Positions 45,669 to 55,657 are shown, numbered from the stretch's first letter. The stretch is DNA of 64,000 nt from Myxococcus qinghaiensis (GCF_024198215.1 NZ_JAKCFA010000016.1:124001-188000); one strand, 5' to 3'. The notes: generated by a model from the sequence alone, not told the origin. Made by a program: numbers and translations.

Positions 45669-48600
45669 TCACGGCGGGGGAGGGCGGGCCGACAGCTCCG
45701 AGTCGGAGGTGGGCCTGCCCTTCCAGCCCGGCGCGAGGTGGGGGTTGCGCGAGAGCGCGGCCTCCGCGTCCTCGCGGGCCTGGACGCGCCACGCCTGCTG
45801 CTGCTCGGTGGGCGCGTTGTCGGCCAGCGCGAGCCGCAGTCCCGCGCGGAGCAGCAGGGCCCGCGCCCACGCCGGCCGCGCCGCCACGATTCGCGCGACG
45901 TGCTCCAGCCCTCGCGTCAGCATGGGCGTCGCGTCCTCTCCCTGCGCCTGCTTCCAGCGCCCCCAGGCGAGTTGCAGCTCTCCGGCCGCCAGCACGTACT
46001 CGTGCCGCCGGGGCGCCAGCTCCACCGCGTGCGCGAGCGCCTCCGCGGCCTGCTGGAAGTCCTCGTCCTTCGCGGTGCCTCGGCGGGCCTTGTCGCGAGC
46101 GCGCACGTCCAGCACGCCGCCCTGGTAGCGCCACGCGTAGGCCAGCTTCGGGTTGAGCTCGCGCGCGCGGGTGAGCGCCTCCTCCGCCTGGGTCAGGTCC
46201 TTGCCCACGTCGCGCCCGCGCGCCAGCGCGTGGGTGGCCCACAGCACGTGCACCCGCGCCAGGTTGGTCCACAGGTCCGCGTCGCCCGGGAGCAGCTCCA
46301 GCGCGCGGCGGTAGTCCTCCTTCGCCACCTTGAGGCTCGGGCCGGGGTCTTCCCCTCGCGCGACGAGGAAGCCCGCGCGCACCGCCTCCACCTCGCCCAG
46401 GTTGTTGTAGGCGAAGGCCTGCTGCGGGGCCACGGCGCGTGCCTGCTCGAAGGCCTTGCGCGCCTCCGTCAGGAGCGCCGCCACGTCCTTGCCATCCTCC
46501 CAGCGCTGCTCGGCCTGCCACAGGAGGGCTGCGCCCAGGCCGTTGTGGAGCTGTGGCAGCTTGGGGTTGATGTCCCGGCCCCGCCGGTAGAGCGCCAGCG
46601 CCCGCTCCAGGTCCGGCTCCGGGTCCTGGCCGTGCTCCTGTCGCCAGCGCGCGAGCTGCTCGGAGACGTCAGCGCCCTGGTAGCAGGCGATGACGTTGCG
46701 GGGGTTGAGGGTGAGCGCGCGCTCGATGGCCTCAATCGCCCGCGTCAAGTCGCCCGAGGCGTCCGGGGCGCTGAGGATGGCCGCCCGCGCGCGGTAGGAG
46801 TTGCCGAGATTTATCCAGGCGTCCGCCTGGTTCTCCCTCACGCGGATGGCGGCGAGGTACGCGTCAATGGCCTTGCCCTGGTGGTCGAGCGAGTCCTGTC
46901 CGTGCTCGCTCTCGTAGTCGGCCCACACCTGGTGCGTCAGGCCCAGGTTCGCGTGGAAGGCGTAGTCGCGCTCCTCGGGGCCCAGGCGCTCCAGGGCCTC
47001 GATGGAGAGGCCGAGCTGCTCGCGCGGGTCCTGCGACAAGCGCTGACGGTGGCGGGCCCACAGCCGGTGGATGATGGCCAGCTCCAGCGTGACGCGGTCG
47101 CTCGGAGGCGCCAGCTTCAGCGCGGCCTGGGCCGAGTCGATGGCCTGGCCGAACAGCGTCTCCACGTCGTCGGTGTTCTGGTTGGCGTGCTGCTCACCCA
47201 GGCGGCGGTACAGCCGGGAGCGGACGATGAGCGAGCGGTGGTGGTCCGGCGCGGCCTTGAGCGCGTAGTCCAGCGCCTCCAGGCCCCGCTGGTAGGGCGG
47301 CAGCACGTTGCCCGCGCCGTACAGCTCCATCACGAGCGCGGCCAATTCCAGGCGCCCCAGGGCGTAGTGTCCGTCGGGCTGGCTCTCCGCGGTGGCGATG
47401 GTCGCCGCGTACGCGCGCCTGCCGGCCTCCAGGTCCGCCTGCGCGCCGACGCCGTCCCCCTGGTGCCAGCGTCCCATGGCGCGCGCCATGTACACGTCGC
47501 CGCGCAGCAGCGGCGCCTCGTAGAACCAGGGCTGGGTGTTGCTCATCGCCTCCAGGTGCGCCAGCGCCTCCTCGTGGCGCCCCTCGTGGAAGGCGAACAG
47601 GGCCTTCACGTACAGCGGCGGCGCGGGGACGTCCGGCCCCTCGGCCTGACGCAGGTACGCCAGCGCGGGGTCTCGATAGCGCTGCTCCAGCTCGCGGCGG
47701 CGCAGCTCTCGCTGCTCGGGACTGCGGCGCTCGAAGTCCAGCAGCAGCTTCTCGCGGTACTGGTCACCCAGCACCAGCGCCAGCGCCCAGGCCGCGCGGG
47801 GCTCGCGGTAGCCGTGCTCCCACGCGGACTCGAGCTTGCGGCGCGCGCCCTCCACGTCCCCCAGCGCCAGCAGCGCGCGGCCCAGGGCGTAGTGGCCGGG
47901 GCCCACCGCGTGCTCGCCCGCCTCCTTCACCTCCGCCTCCAGCGCATCCATGCTGGCGCGCAGGGCGGCGCGGTCCTCGCGCGTGTCGTGCAGGCGGGAG
48001 AGGAACGAGTAGCGCGCGGCGGCTTCGATGCGCTCCACCCGCTCGGTGAAGCTGCGCGTGAGCCGCTCGCGCTCGGCCACCTCGCTGCGCGCCAGCACCG
48101 CCTGCCCCAGCGCCAGCGCCACCACGGTCAGCGCCAGCAGGCCCGCGCCCAGCGCCACGCGGTGCTTGCGCGCCTTCTTGCGCAGCCGGTACCCCAGGCC
48201 CCGCCGCGCCTGCACCGGCTCTCCGCCGAGGAAGCGCTCCAAATCATCGGCCAGCGCCCGCGCCGAGTCGTAGCGCGCCGAGCGCTCCTTCTCCAGGCAC
48301 TTGAGGACGACGGCCTCCAGGTCCTGGGGGATGTCCCGGTCCACCGCGCGCGGCGGAAGGGGCTCCTCCGTCTGGAGTCGGGTGATGATGTCGTGCTCGT
48401 TGGTGCCGTGGAACGGCGTCTGTCCGGTGAGCAGCAGGTACAGCGTGGCGCCCAGGCCGTAGACGTCCACGCGCCGGTCCAACCGCGCCGTGTCGCCCTT
48501 CGCCTGCTCCGGGGCCATGTACTGGGGCGTGCCCATCACCACGCCGTGGAGGCCGCCCTCCTCGCGCCAGTCCCTGGCCAGACCGAAGTCCATGACGAAG

Positions 48601-49382
48601 GGCGCGAAGTCGCCGTCCTCCGTGCGCTCCACCAGGATGTTGCCGGGCTTGATGTCTCGGTGGACCAGGCCCGCGCGGTGCGCGGCGTGCACGCCCTCGG
48701 CGGCCTGGCGCAGCACGAGCACCTTCTGCTCCGGCGTCAGTGACGGCGCCAGCTGGCCCAGCGACTGGCCGGCCACGTAGCGCATGGCGATGTAGCCGCG
48801 CCCCTGCACCTCGCCGACCTCGTACACCTCGCACACCCGCTCGTGGCGCACGCGCGCCTGGGCGCGGGCCTCGGAGAGGAAGCGCCGCGCCAGCTCCGGG
48901 TCTCCGCCCTTCACGAACTTGAGCGCGACGTTGCGGCGCAACAGCGGGTCATACGCCAGGAACACCTGGCCCATGCCGCCCTGGCCCAGGAAGCGCACGG
49001 GCTGGTAGCGGTCCCAGTCCGGCACGGGGAAGGACGGGTCCACGCCCGGGTCCTCCGAAATGGCGGAGGTGGACGGTGGGGCCACCACGGGGGTGTCCGG
49101 GTCCAGCGTGGCGGCCTCCAGCGGGCCCTGGCCACGGGTGCCTCCCAGCTCCCGGGAGACCTCTTCGCGCAGCTCGCTCAGCGTGTGCTCACCCAGGCGC
49201 CCCTGCTCACGCAAGAGCTCCAGGGGACTGCGCCCCAGGTTGAGCGCCTCCTCGCGCAGGGCGGCCGCCTCCTCGGTGGAGACGAGCCCTTCGTCCAGCG
49301 CGAGGAGCAGCTCCTCCTCATACGTCTCCTGCTTCTTCCCCGCGATGTCCACGGCCCCCAGCATACGGGGTTGCGCGGCCAT
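45669..49382 (-). CDS. Hanks-type Ser/Thr kinase with TPR sensor
   Basis: A 1237-aa membrane-anchored kinase. Residues ~15-80 are a helical preface; the kinase domain ~125-390 has GQGGMGQV (133-140), Lys155, Glu171, HRDIKPGN (241-248) and DFG (265-267), with the activation segment MGTPQYMAPEQ, so it should be active. A single membrane helix follows (~410-435, VALGAGLLALTVVALALGQAVL), then ~800 residues of TPR-type helical repeats outside or in the periplasm. Typical myxobacterial signalling kinase; the activator with an FHA-like domain ~540 bp away is a possible substrate, inferred only from position. Confidence 0.9.
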   Translation of the reverse strand: MAAQPRMLGAVDIAGKKQETYEEELLLALDEGLVSTEEAAALREEALNLGRSPLELLREQGRLGEHTLSELREEVSRELGGTRGQGPLEAATLDPDTPVVAPPSTSAISEDPGVDPSFPVPDWDRYQPVRFLGQGGMGQVFLAYDPLLRRNVALKFVKGGDPELARRFLSEARAQARVRHERVCEVYEVGEVQGRGYIAMRYVAGQSLGQLAPSLTPEQKVLVLRQAAEGVHAAHRAGLVHRDIKPGNILVERTEDGDFAPFVMDFGLARDWREEGGLHGVVMGTPQYMAPEQAKGDTARLDRRVDVYGLGATLYLLLTGQTPFHGTNEHDIITRLQTEEPLPPRAVDRDIPQDLEAVVLKCLEKERSARYDSARALADDLERFLGGEPVQARRGLGYRLRKKARKHRVALGAGLLALTVVALALGQAVLARSEVAERERLTRSFTERVERIEAAARYSFLSRLHDTREDRAALRASMDALEAEVKEAGEHAVGPGHYALGRALLALGDVEGARRKLESAWEHGYREPRAAWALALVLGDQYREKLLLDFERRSPEQRELRRRELEQRYRDPALAYLRQAEGPDVPAPPLYVKALFAFHEGRHEEALAHLEAMSNTQPWFYEAPLLRGDVYMARAMGRWHQGDGVGAQADLEAGRRAYAATIATAESQPDGHYALGRLELAALVMELYGAGNVLPPYQRGLEALDYALKAAPDHHRSLIVRSRLYRRLGEQHANQNTDDVETLFGQAIDSAQAALKLAPPSDRVTLELAIIHRLWARHRQRLSQDPREQLGLSIEALERLGPEERDYAFHANLGLTHQVWADYESEHGQDSLDHQGKAIDAYLAAIRVRENQADAWINLGNSYRARAAILSAPDASGDLTRAIEAIERALTLNPRNVIACYQGADVSEQLARWRQEHGQDPEPDLERALALYRRGRDINPKLPQLHNGLGAALLWQAEQRWEDGKDVAALLTEARKAFEQARAVAPQQAFAYNNLGEVEAVRAGFLVARGEDPGPSLKVAKEDYRRALELLPGDADLWTNLARVHVLWATHALARGRDVGKDLTQAEEALTRARELNPKLAYAWRYQGGVLDVRARDKARRGTAKDEDFQQAAEALAHAVELAPRRHEYVLAAGELQLAWGRWKQAQGEDATPMLTRGLEHVARIVAARPAWARALLLRAGLRLALADNAPTEQQQAWRVQAREDAEAALSRNPHLAPGWKGRPTSDSELSARPPPP

Positions 49383-49409
49383 GCGGGGAGACCCGCCGGG
49401 AGGCCCACG

Positions 49410-49432
49410 AGTCCCCGGGAGGCCCGGGGACT
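49410..49432 (-). terminator. Terminator hairpin of the OmpA/DUF4215 operon
   Basis: Perfect 10-bp stem AGTCCCCGGG / CCCGGGGACT with a 3-base loop, between the DUF4215 gene stop (49470) and the kinase start (49382). No T-run. Confidence 0.55.
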
Positions 49433-49469
49433 GGGGGGAGGGACGTGGACCTCCCAGCGGAAAGCTTCG

Positions 49470-52400
49470 TTACCGGCGCTGCTTGCGGCGCAGGCGCAGT
49501 CCCAGCAGGGCCAACAGGGGCAGCCAGGACGTCGCGGGGGCCGCGCTGCAGCCTCCGCCCGCGAAGGCGCGCGTGTTCAGCACCGTCCACCGGTACTCGG
49601 CGGGAGTGGCGTCCACGTTGCCCGCGCCGTCGGTGGCGCGCACCCGCAGGGTGTGGTCACCGTCGGAGACGTCGTAGGTGTCCCGGCAGGCGACGAAGGG
49701 CCCGCCGTCCAGGCTGCACTGGTAGCTCACGCCGTCCTCGTTGGAGGCGTAACCGAAGGGGGCCTCCGGGTCGCCGGTGCGCGTCGGCGGATTGCGATTG
49801 AAGGACGTGTCGGGCGCCTGGGTGTCGATGCGGAACGTGTCGACGTTGGAGGGCGCGCTGGTGAGGCCCGTCACCGGGTCCGTGGCGTTGGCGACCACCG
49901 AGTGCGTCCCGTCCGCCAGCGGCGTGGCGGGCGTGCAGCTCCACGCGCCCGTGAGGTCGGCGGTGGCGGTGCACAGCACGGTGTCACCCTCGCGCACCGT
50001 CACCGTGGTGCCCGGCGCGGAGGTGCCGGAGATGGCCGGGGTGGACGTGTTCAGCAGCGAGCCGTTCGCGGGGCCGGTGATGACGGGCGCGGCCGGCGGC
50101 GTCCCGGCCACGGTGAAGGTCACCGGAGCCGAAGGCGTGCTGGTGTTGCCCGCGCCATCGGTGGCGACGGCGGTGATGGTGTGAGGCCCGTCCGTCATCG
50201 GCGTGGCGGGCGTGCAGCTCCAGGCGCCCGTGGCGTCGGCGGTGGCGGTGCACAGCACCGTGCCACCCTCGCTCACCACCACCGTGGCGCCCGGCTCGGA
50301 CGTACCGCTCAGGGGCGGCGTCGAGTCGGACGTGGTGGAGCCGTTGGCGGGGCCGGTGATGACGGGCGCGGCGGGCGGCCCGTTGTCGATGATGATGTCC
50401 ACCGGCGGAGCCGTCTCCGTGGCGCCCACCTCGGTGGAGGTGAGGACCACCGAGTGCGGCCCCTCGGGGATGTTGCCCAAATCGCACACCCAGTTGCCGT
50501 TGGTGTCGACGACGGCGGTGCACGCGGGGGTGGGGCTGCCATCCACGTAGACGTCGATGGTGGAGCCCGGCGAGCCGGTGCCACCGATGACGGGGTTGGA
50601 CACGCCGCCCGGAGTCGGGTCCGTCAGCACGGGGATGAGCTGGCAGATGGACAGCGAGTCCACGCGGTAGGCCACCGCGGTCTCCGAGTTGTTGTTCAGC
50701 GCGCAGTCGGTGTCGATGAGCGCCAGGCGCACGTCGCCCGACGTCGCGTCGAAGTCGCGGCGCAGCGGGAAGCCCAGCTCCATGGCGGCGTCACGCGTGG
50801 TGGACGCGGAGCCCCCCGCCGGGACTTCGCCCAACGCGAAGCGCTGAGCGCCCGCGCCCGTGGCGTGGTTGAAGCCGAAGATGCCCGGGTACCAGTTGGT
50901 GCCACCGGAGTAGCTCACCGCTCCAGAGACGTAGCCGATGCGGTAGCGCCCCGGCACCGTCAGCGACGCCTGCACGGCGCCCGCGGGCAGCTCCGGCGCG
51001 GAGATGCTGGACACCTGGGTGCACTGGCTGCTGCCCTGACGCGTGAAGAACGCGCGCACGTTGGTGTTCTGGCAGCCATGGCCCGCCTCAATCGTGCAGG
51101 TGGCCGAGCAGCCGTCGTTGGCCGCCGTGTTGCCGTCGTCACAGGCCTCCGAGGAAGCCTTGATGCCGTCGCCGCACGTCACGGCGCAGACGGACGGGTT
51201 GCCGGTGCAGCCATGGCCCGCTTCAATCGCGCAGGTGGCCGAGCAGCCGTCGTTGTTGGCGGTGTTGCCGTCGTCGCACAGCTCCCCGTTGTCCAGCATC
51301 GCGTTGCCGCACACGTTGGCGGTGACGCAGACGTCCGTGTTCGGGTTGCAGGTGCCGCTCTCGCAGACGCCGGAGGCGCTGCAGGGCTGGCCGTTCGCCC
51401 AGAGGCAGCGAGGCGAGCAGGCGTCGCCGCTGTTCAGGTTGCCGTCGTCACACACCTCGGAGCCGGCCACGACGCCGTCGCCGCAGGTGGTGGCGCAGGT
51501 GGAGGGCACGCCGGAGCAGTTGTAGCCCGGCTCCCGGCCACAGATGCCGGAGCAGCCGTCACCGTTCGTCGTGTTGCCGTCGTCGCACGTCTCACCCGCG
51601 TTGATGACGCCGTTGCCGCAGGTGTTGAAGCAGACGTTGCCAGGAGGCGGGCAGCTGTAGCCGGGGTCCACGGCGCACGCGGTGCAGCCGTCGCCGCCCG
51701 CCGCGTTGCCGTCGTCACACGCCTCGGCGCCGGCGGTGATGCCGTCGCCGCAGAGCGTGGTGCAGGTGGAGGGCGCGCCGGAGCAGGAGTAGCCCGTCTC
51801 CACGCCGCAGCCCTGCGAGCAGCCGTCGCTGTTGGTGGTGTTGCCGTCGTCGCACGTCTCATTGGCCTCCAGCGTTCCGTTGCCGCAGGTCTGCGAGCAG
51901 ACGGAGGGCCCGTTGGAGGGCCTGCTGCAGGAGTAGCCCGGCTCCGTGCGGCACTCGGTGGCGCAGCCATCGCCCGAGTTCAGGTTGCCGTCGTCGCACT
52001 GCTCACCCGGGTTCACCGTGCCGTCGCCGCACGTCTTCGCGCAGGGCTGGCCCACGGTGGGGCAGGAGTAGCCCAGCTCCAGGGTGCAGGCGTTGGAGCA
52101 GCCGTCACCCAGGTTCGTGTTGCCGTCGTCGCACAGCTCGCCTGAGTCCAGCCGGGAGTTGCCGCACAGCGGAGCGCAGTTGGACGGCTGGCCCACGCAC
52201 TCGTAGCCGCTCTCGATGCGGCAGGAGTTGGAGCAGCCGTCGCCGGACAGGCCGTTGCCGTCATCGCACAGCTCGCCCGGGTCGACCGCGCCGTTGCCGC
52301 AGGTGGTGACGCACGCCTGGCCCGGGGTGGGGCAGGAGTGTCCGGCTTCGACGCGGCAGGACGCGTTGCAGCCGTCGCCCGCGGTGAGGTTTCCGTCGTC

Positions 52401-53618
52401 GCACTGTTCGCCCGAGTTGAGCAGGCCGTTGCCGCACGTCGCCGCGCAGGAGCTGGGCGTACCCGCGCAGCCATAGCCGGGCTCGATGCCGCAGCTGGAG
52501 CTGCAGCCGTCGTTGTTGGCGGTGTTGCCGTCGTCGCACTCCTCACGCAGGGACACCGCGCCGTCGCCGCAGCGGTCGTCGTAGGCGTCCACGAAGAGGT
52601 AGCGGAACGCATTGGGCGTCGATTCCGCGTTCTCGTTGCACAGCTCGATGCGGTTGAGGCCCGTGCGCCAGGCCGCCGTCGTGCCGAACTCCCGGATGAT
52701 GTTCTTCTGCCAGGAGTTGCCCGCGGGCTCGCTCACGGTGACGGGCGTGAAGGGCACGCCGTTGACGGACGCGCTGTCGAACTCGTTGTCGTTGAACGTC
52801 GCCAGCCGCATGCGGAACTGGGCGACGTTCGTCGTCGAGGGGATGATGAAGTCCTGGTAGACGCACACAGGCGCGCCCAGCGGGGCCGCCATGAAGCGGG
52901 CCGTGGTGATTTCCTGCGGCCAGTCATTGGCGTTGCGCACGCCCGTGGCGGCGCCCGTCGTGCCACCCGTGTAGAACCAGTGCGGGTCCGCGCCGGACTC
53001 CAGGCGGCGGTTGTTCTGGTCCACGCCCGTGTTGAAGAACGCGAGGCCCGCCCTCACGCAGCGGCTGGGCGTTCCCGCGCAGGCGAAGCCGGGCTCCACT
53101 TCGCACATGCGGCTGCAGCCGTCGCCCTCGGTGCGGTTGCCGTCGTCGCAGATCTCCTGGTCGAAGTTCGGCCACTGGCGGTTGTTGAACGCGCCGTTGC
53201 CGCACAGCGACAAGTCGCACGTGGCGGTGCAGCCGTTGACGCCGGCGGCGGTGTCGCCGTCGTCACAGGCCTCGCCCGGGTTGACGACGTTGTTGCCACA
53301 CAGCGAGGCCAGCGAGCACGCCCGTCCGGGGACGTGACAGATGTAGCCGGCCTCGATGGCGCCGGTGGCGGAACAGCCGTCACCGTTCACCGTGTTGCCG
53401 TCGTCACACTGCTCGCCGGGCTGGATGCGGCCATCGCCGACGACGGGGGGGGCCAGCCGCGACGTCAGCACGGCCTCCTCGACGGGAGAAGGAGTCGGGG
53501 TGTTCTGCTCGCAGCCGGTGAGGACGGTGAAGAGCGCGAGCGCGAGCGCGGTGGACAGGCCCGGGCGCCAGGACCTGGCGGGCTCCGGACAGAGAGGTTC
53601 AGGGATTCGTGGGTTCAT
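49470..53618 (-). CDS. DUF4215-repeat lipoprotein with MYXO-CTERM anchor
   Basis: A 1382-aa surface protein. It has a signal peptide with lipobox VLTGC (Cys ~36), more than a dozen Cys-rich DUF4215 repeats (pattern CGNG....GE.CDDGN....GDGCS..C..E.GY.C) over residues ~60-860, a non-repeat region ~860-1020, three or so bacterial Ig-like repeats (PVITGPANGS...; GTVLCTATADATGAWSCTPATP) ~1020-1290, an Ig-like/Cys domain, and a C-terminal MYXO-CTERM signal (GGGCS, hydrophobic segment, RLRRKQRR). It therefore carries two surface-anchoring signals. ATG 53618 with GAGG upstream; a GTG at 53633 overlaps the OmpA stop and would add five residues. Likely adhesion or matrix function. Confidence 0.88.
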   Translation of the reverse strand: MNPRIPEPLCPEPARSWRPGLSTALALALFTVLTGCEQNTPTPSPVEEAVLTSRLAPPVVGDGRIQPGEQCDDGNTVNGDGCSATGAIEAGYICHVPGRACSLASLCGNNVVNPGEACDDGDTAAGVNGCTATCDLSLCGNGAFNNRQWPNFDQEICDDGNRTEGDGCSRMCEVEPGFACAGTPSRCVRAGLAFFNTGVDQNNRRLESGADPHWFYTGGTTGAATGVRNANDWPQEITTARFMAAPLGAPVCVYQDFIIPSTTNVAQFRMRLATFNDNEFDSASVNGVPFTPVTVSEPAGNSWQKNIIREFGTTAAWRTGLNRIELCNENAESTPNAFRYLFVDAYDDRCGDGAVSLREECDDGNTANNDGCSSSCGIEPGYGCAGTPSSCAATCGNGLLNSGEQCDDGNLTAGDGCNASCRVEAGHSCPTPGQACVTTCGNGAVDPGELCDDGNGLSGDGCSNSCRIESGYECVGQPSNCAPLCGNSRLDSGELCDDGNTNLGDGCSNACTLELGYSCPTVGQPCAKTCGDGTVNPGEQCDDGNLNSGDGCATECRTEPGYSCSRPSNGPSVCSQTCGNGTLEANETCDDGNTTNSDGCSQGCGVETGYSCSGAPSTCTTLCGDGITAGAEACDDGNAAGGDGCTACAVDPGYSCPPPGNVCFNTCGNGVINAGETCDDGNTTNGDGCSGICGREPGYNCSGVPSTCATTCGDGVVAGSEVCDDGNLNSGDACSPRCLWANGQPCSASGVCESGTCNPNTDVCVTANVCGNAMLDNGELCDDGNTANNDGCSATCAIEAGHGCTGNPSVCAVTCGDGIKASSEACDDGNTAANDGCSATCTIEAGHGCQNTNVRAFFTRQGSSQCTQVSSISAPELPAGAVQASLTVPGRYRIGYVSGAVSYSGGTNWYPGIFGFNHATGAGAQRFALGEVPAGGSASTTRDAAMELGFPLRRDFDATSGDVRLALIDTDCALNNNSETAVAYRVDSLSICQLIPVLTDPTPGGVSNPVIGGTGSPGSTIDVYVDGSPTPACTAVVDTNGNWVCDLGNIPEGPHSVVLTSTEVGATETAPPVDIIIDNGPPAAPVITGPANGSTTSDSTPPLSGTSEPGATVVVSEGGTVLCTATADATGAWSCTPATPMTDGPHTITAVATDGAGNTSTPSAPVTFTVAGTPPAAPVITGPANGSLLNTSTPAISGTSAPGTTVTVREGDTVLCTATADLTGAWSCTPATPLADGTHSVVANATDPVTGLTSAPSNVDTFRIDTQAPDTSFNRNPPTRTGDPEAPFGYASNEDGVSYQCSLDGGPFVACRDTYDVSDGDHTLRVRATDGAGNVDATPAEYRWTVLNTRAFAGGGCSAAPATSWLPLLALLGLRLRRKQRR

Positions 53619-53629
53619 GAGTGTCTGCC

Positions 53630-55501
53630 TCACTTCTCGATGGTGTCGGTGGGAGCGCCCTGCTTCGTCTCGACGCCCTCGGCGTCACCGACGATGCGGA
53701 ACTCCACGCGGCGGTTCTTGGCGCGGCCGGGCTTGGTGGTGTTCTCGGCGATGGGCTTCGCGGGGCCGAAGCCCTGCGACTCCAGCCGCTCGCGGCTGAG
53801 GCCCTTGCCCACCAGGTACTTCACCACCGCCTCGGCGCGGCGCTGCGACAGGTCCAGGTTGTAGTCGGCCTTGCCCGTGTTGTCGGTGTGGCCCTCCACG
53901 CGCAGCTTCTCGATTTCAGGGTGCGACGCGAGGATGGACGCCACGCTGTCGAGCAGCTTGTGGCTGCGGGCGCTGATGACGTCCTGGTTGTTCTCGAAGA
54001 AGACGGACTCGAGGATGCGAATCTGGCCCTCTCCGATGTTCGCCAGCTGCTTCTGCTTGCAGCCGTGGTTCTTCTCCGTGCCCGGCTCGTCGGGGCAGTT
54101 GTCCAGCCGGTCCACGAGGCCGTCGCCGTCGCGGTCCTTGTCCGGGCAGCCGCGGTTCTCCTTCGGGCCCGCCTCGTTCATGCAGGCGTCGCGCGCGTCG
54201 GCCACGCCGTCCTTGTCGTTGTCCGGGTCCGGGCAGCCGTTGGCGTCCTCGAAGCCGTCCAGGTCCTCCGGCTCGCGCGGGCAGGTGTCCTTGGAGTCGG
54301 CCAGGCCGTCGCCGTCCGTGTCCGGGTCATCCGGGCAGCCGTCGGCGTCCTCGAAGCCGTTGAGGTTCTCCGCGTTGGCGGGGCAGCGGTCCGCCAGGTT
54401 CATCAGGCCGTCCTGGTCGTCGTCCGTGTCCGCGCAGCCGTTGAGCTCGGCGAGGCCCGGCGCCGTCGGGCAGCGGTCCGCCACGTTCTTCACGCCGTCG
54501 CCATCCGCGTCCAGGTCCGGACAGCGGTCCGCGTCGTGGGGTTTGCCCGCGACACATGACGCCACCTTCGTGGTGTCAGGGCCGAAGTTGACGCCGCCCA
54601 GCACGCGGAACTGCGGGGTGCCCGGCGTCTCGCCGAAGCCCGGGCCGCCCATGATGTAGAGCTCGGCGCCGCTCTTCGGCTGCGTGCGCAGGCCGAGCAG
54701 CACCTCGAGCGACTTGGGCGCGTCAGCGAAGGGCAGCGTGCCGCGCACGACGAGCTCCTCGCGCAGGCCGAAAAGGCTCGCGGTGAGGTTCACACCGCCG
54801 TTCATCTCCACGCCCATCTCGTCGCGCAGCGGATCCGCGCCGGGGGTGAGGGCGTACGTCTTGGTCCGCACCAGCGCGCCCACGTCGGCGCCCACGCGCC
54901 AGGTGTCGCCCAGCTTCTTGCCGAGTCCCACGCGCGGGGTGAAGACGAAGCCATCATCCTTCGTGAGCACCTCCTCGCTGCCAAAGGGCAGCGCCGCGCC
55001 CAGGTGCAGGCCCACGTCCAGCGGCCCGCCGCGCGACTCCGACAACAGGCCCGCGCGGGCCTGCAGCCAGGGGGTGCCCAGCGCCAGGGTGCCCGGCTTG
55101 TCGTAGCCGAGCGCGCGCGTCTCCGGGCCCCACTGCGTGACGACGGGCACCTGCGCGCCCACTTCCAGCCAGTCCGTCACCGCGTAGGCGCCGCTGAAGT
55201 GCACCGACACGCGGTTGGAGATGACGGTGCCCTGCACCTCGTCGTTGCGCAGCAGCACCAGGGGCTGGTGCTCGTAGTGCGCCGTGAGGCCGAGGCGGAA
55301 CGTTCCGTCCGGCAGCAGGTCGCCGGTGGACAGCACGAGGCTGTCCTTCGCGCCTGGGTTGAGCTGCAGCCTCTCCAGCTCGATGCTCGGGATTCGCTGG
55401 GCCTGCGCCTGGGTCGAAAGCGCGCAGAGAACGGCGAGTCCTCCGAGCAGGGGATGACGACTTCTAGGATTCAAGGGTTCCTCCACATCCGCGCGGCTCA
55501 T
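53630..55501 (-). CDS. OmpA-family barrel protein with TSP3 repeats
   Basis: A 623-aa outer-membrane protein. Signal peptide ending AQAQ (~35), a beta-barrel-like region ~40-310, seven or so thrombospondin type 3 calcium-binding repeats ~325-480 (DTDDDQDGLMNLADRCP and similar), and an OmpA peptidoglycan-binding domain ~500-605 (VEGHTDNTGKADYNLDLSQRRAEAVVKYLV; NRRVEF). It probably bridges outer membrane and cell wall with a Ca2+-stabilised linker. Its stop overlaps the DUF4215 gene's alternative GTG, so the two are one operon. Two repeated palindromes lie upstream. Confidence 0.9.
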   Translation of the reverse strand: MSRADVEEPLNPRSRHPLLGGLAVLCALSTQAQAQRIPSIELERLQLNPGAKDSLVLSTGDLLPDGTFRLGLTAHYEHQPLVLLRNDEVQGTVISNRVSVHFSGAYAVTDWLEVGAQVPVVTQWGPETRALGYDKPGTLALGTPWLQARAGLLSESRGGPLDVGLHLGAALPFGSEEVLTKDDGFVFTPRVGLGKKLGDTWRVGADVGALVRTKTYALTPGADPLRDEMGVEMNGGVNLTASLFGLREELVVRGTLPFADAPKSLEVLLGLRTQPKSGAELYIMGGPGFGETPGTPQFRVLGGVNFGPDTTKVASCVAGKPHDADRCPDLDADGDGVKNVADRCPTAPGLAELNGCADTDDDQDGLMNLADRCPANAENLNGFEDADGCPDDPDTDGDGLADSKDTCPREPEDLDGFEDANGCPDPDNDKDGVADARDACMNEAGPKENRGCPDKDRDGDGLVDRLDNCPDEPGTEKNHGCKQKQLANIGEGQIRILESVFFENNQDVISARSHKLLDSVASILASHPEIEKLRVEGHTDNTGKADYNLDLSQRRAEAVVKYLVGKGLSRERLESQGFGPAKPIAENTTKPGRAKNRRVEFRIVGDAEGVETKQGAPTDTIEK

Positions 55502-55533
55502 CAGGAGCGCGCGCGGCCTTCAGCCACCAAATG

Positions 55534-55547
55534 TGTGCGAGCGCACA
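55534..55547. promoter_or_regulatory. Palindrome upstream of the OmpA operon
   Basis: TGTGCG-AG-CGCACA, a perfect 6-2-6 inverted repeat 33 bases before the OmpA-family start codon. Operator candidate. Confidence 0.35.
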
Positions 55548-55603
55548 TGTGCACGCCCCGGGCCAGGGCGTCGTGAGGAGTCGGGCAGGCGTGGAGCGGC
55601 CTC

Positions 55604-55657
55604 CCTGACGTGTCAGGGCACGTCCGGACGCGAGCGCGCGTGCCGTTGACGTGTCAG
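55604..55657. promoter_or_regulatory. Repeated TGACGTGTCA sites
   Basis: CCTGAC-GT-GTCAGG (55604-55617) and TGACGTGTCA again at 55647-55656. Each is an inverted repeat; spacing between copies is 41 bp, near four helical turns. They lie between two minus-strand genes, 105-155 bp upstream of the OmpA-family gene and after the S15-like gene's stop, so they most likely control the OmpA operon. Confidence 0.5.

Noticed and set aside
45738-52145. Two ~1000-codon plus-strand frames opposite the kinase and DUF4215 genes
   Set aside because: Val/Arg/Ala-rich mirror of the coding strand; no start signals or motifs.
51000-53400. Periodic GC-rich repeats as a CRISPR or satellite array
   Set aside because: They encode in-frame Cys-rich DUF4215 repeats; period and divergence are those of protein repeats.
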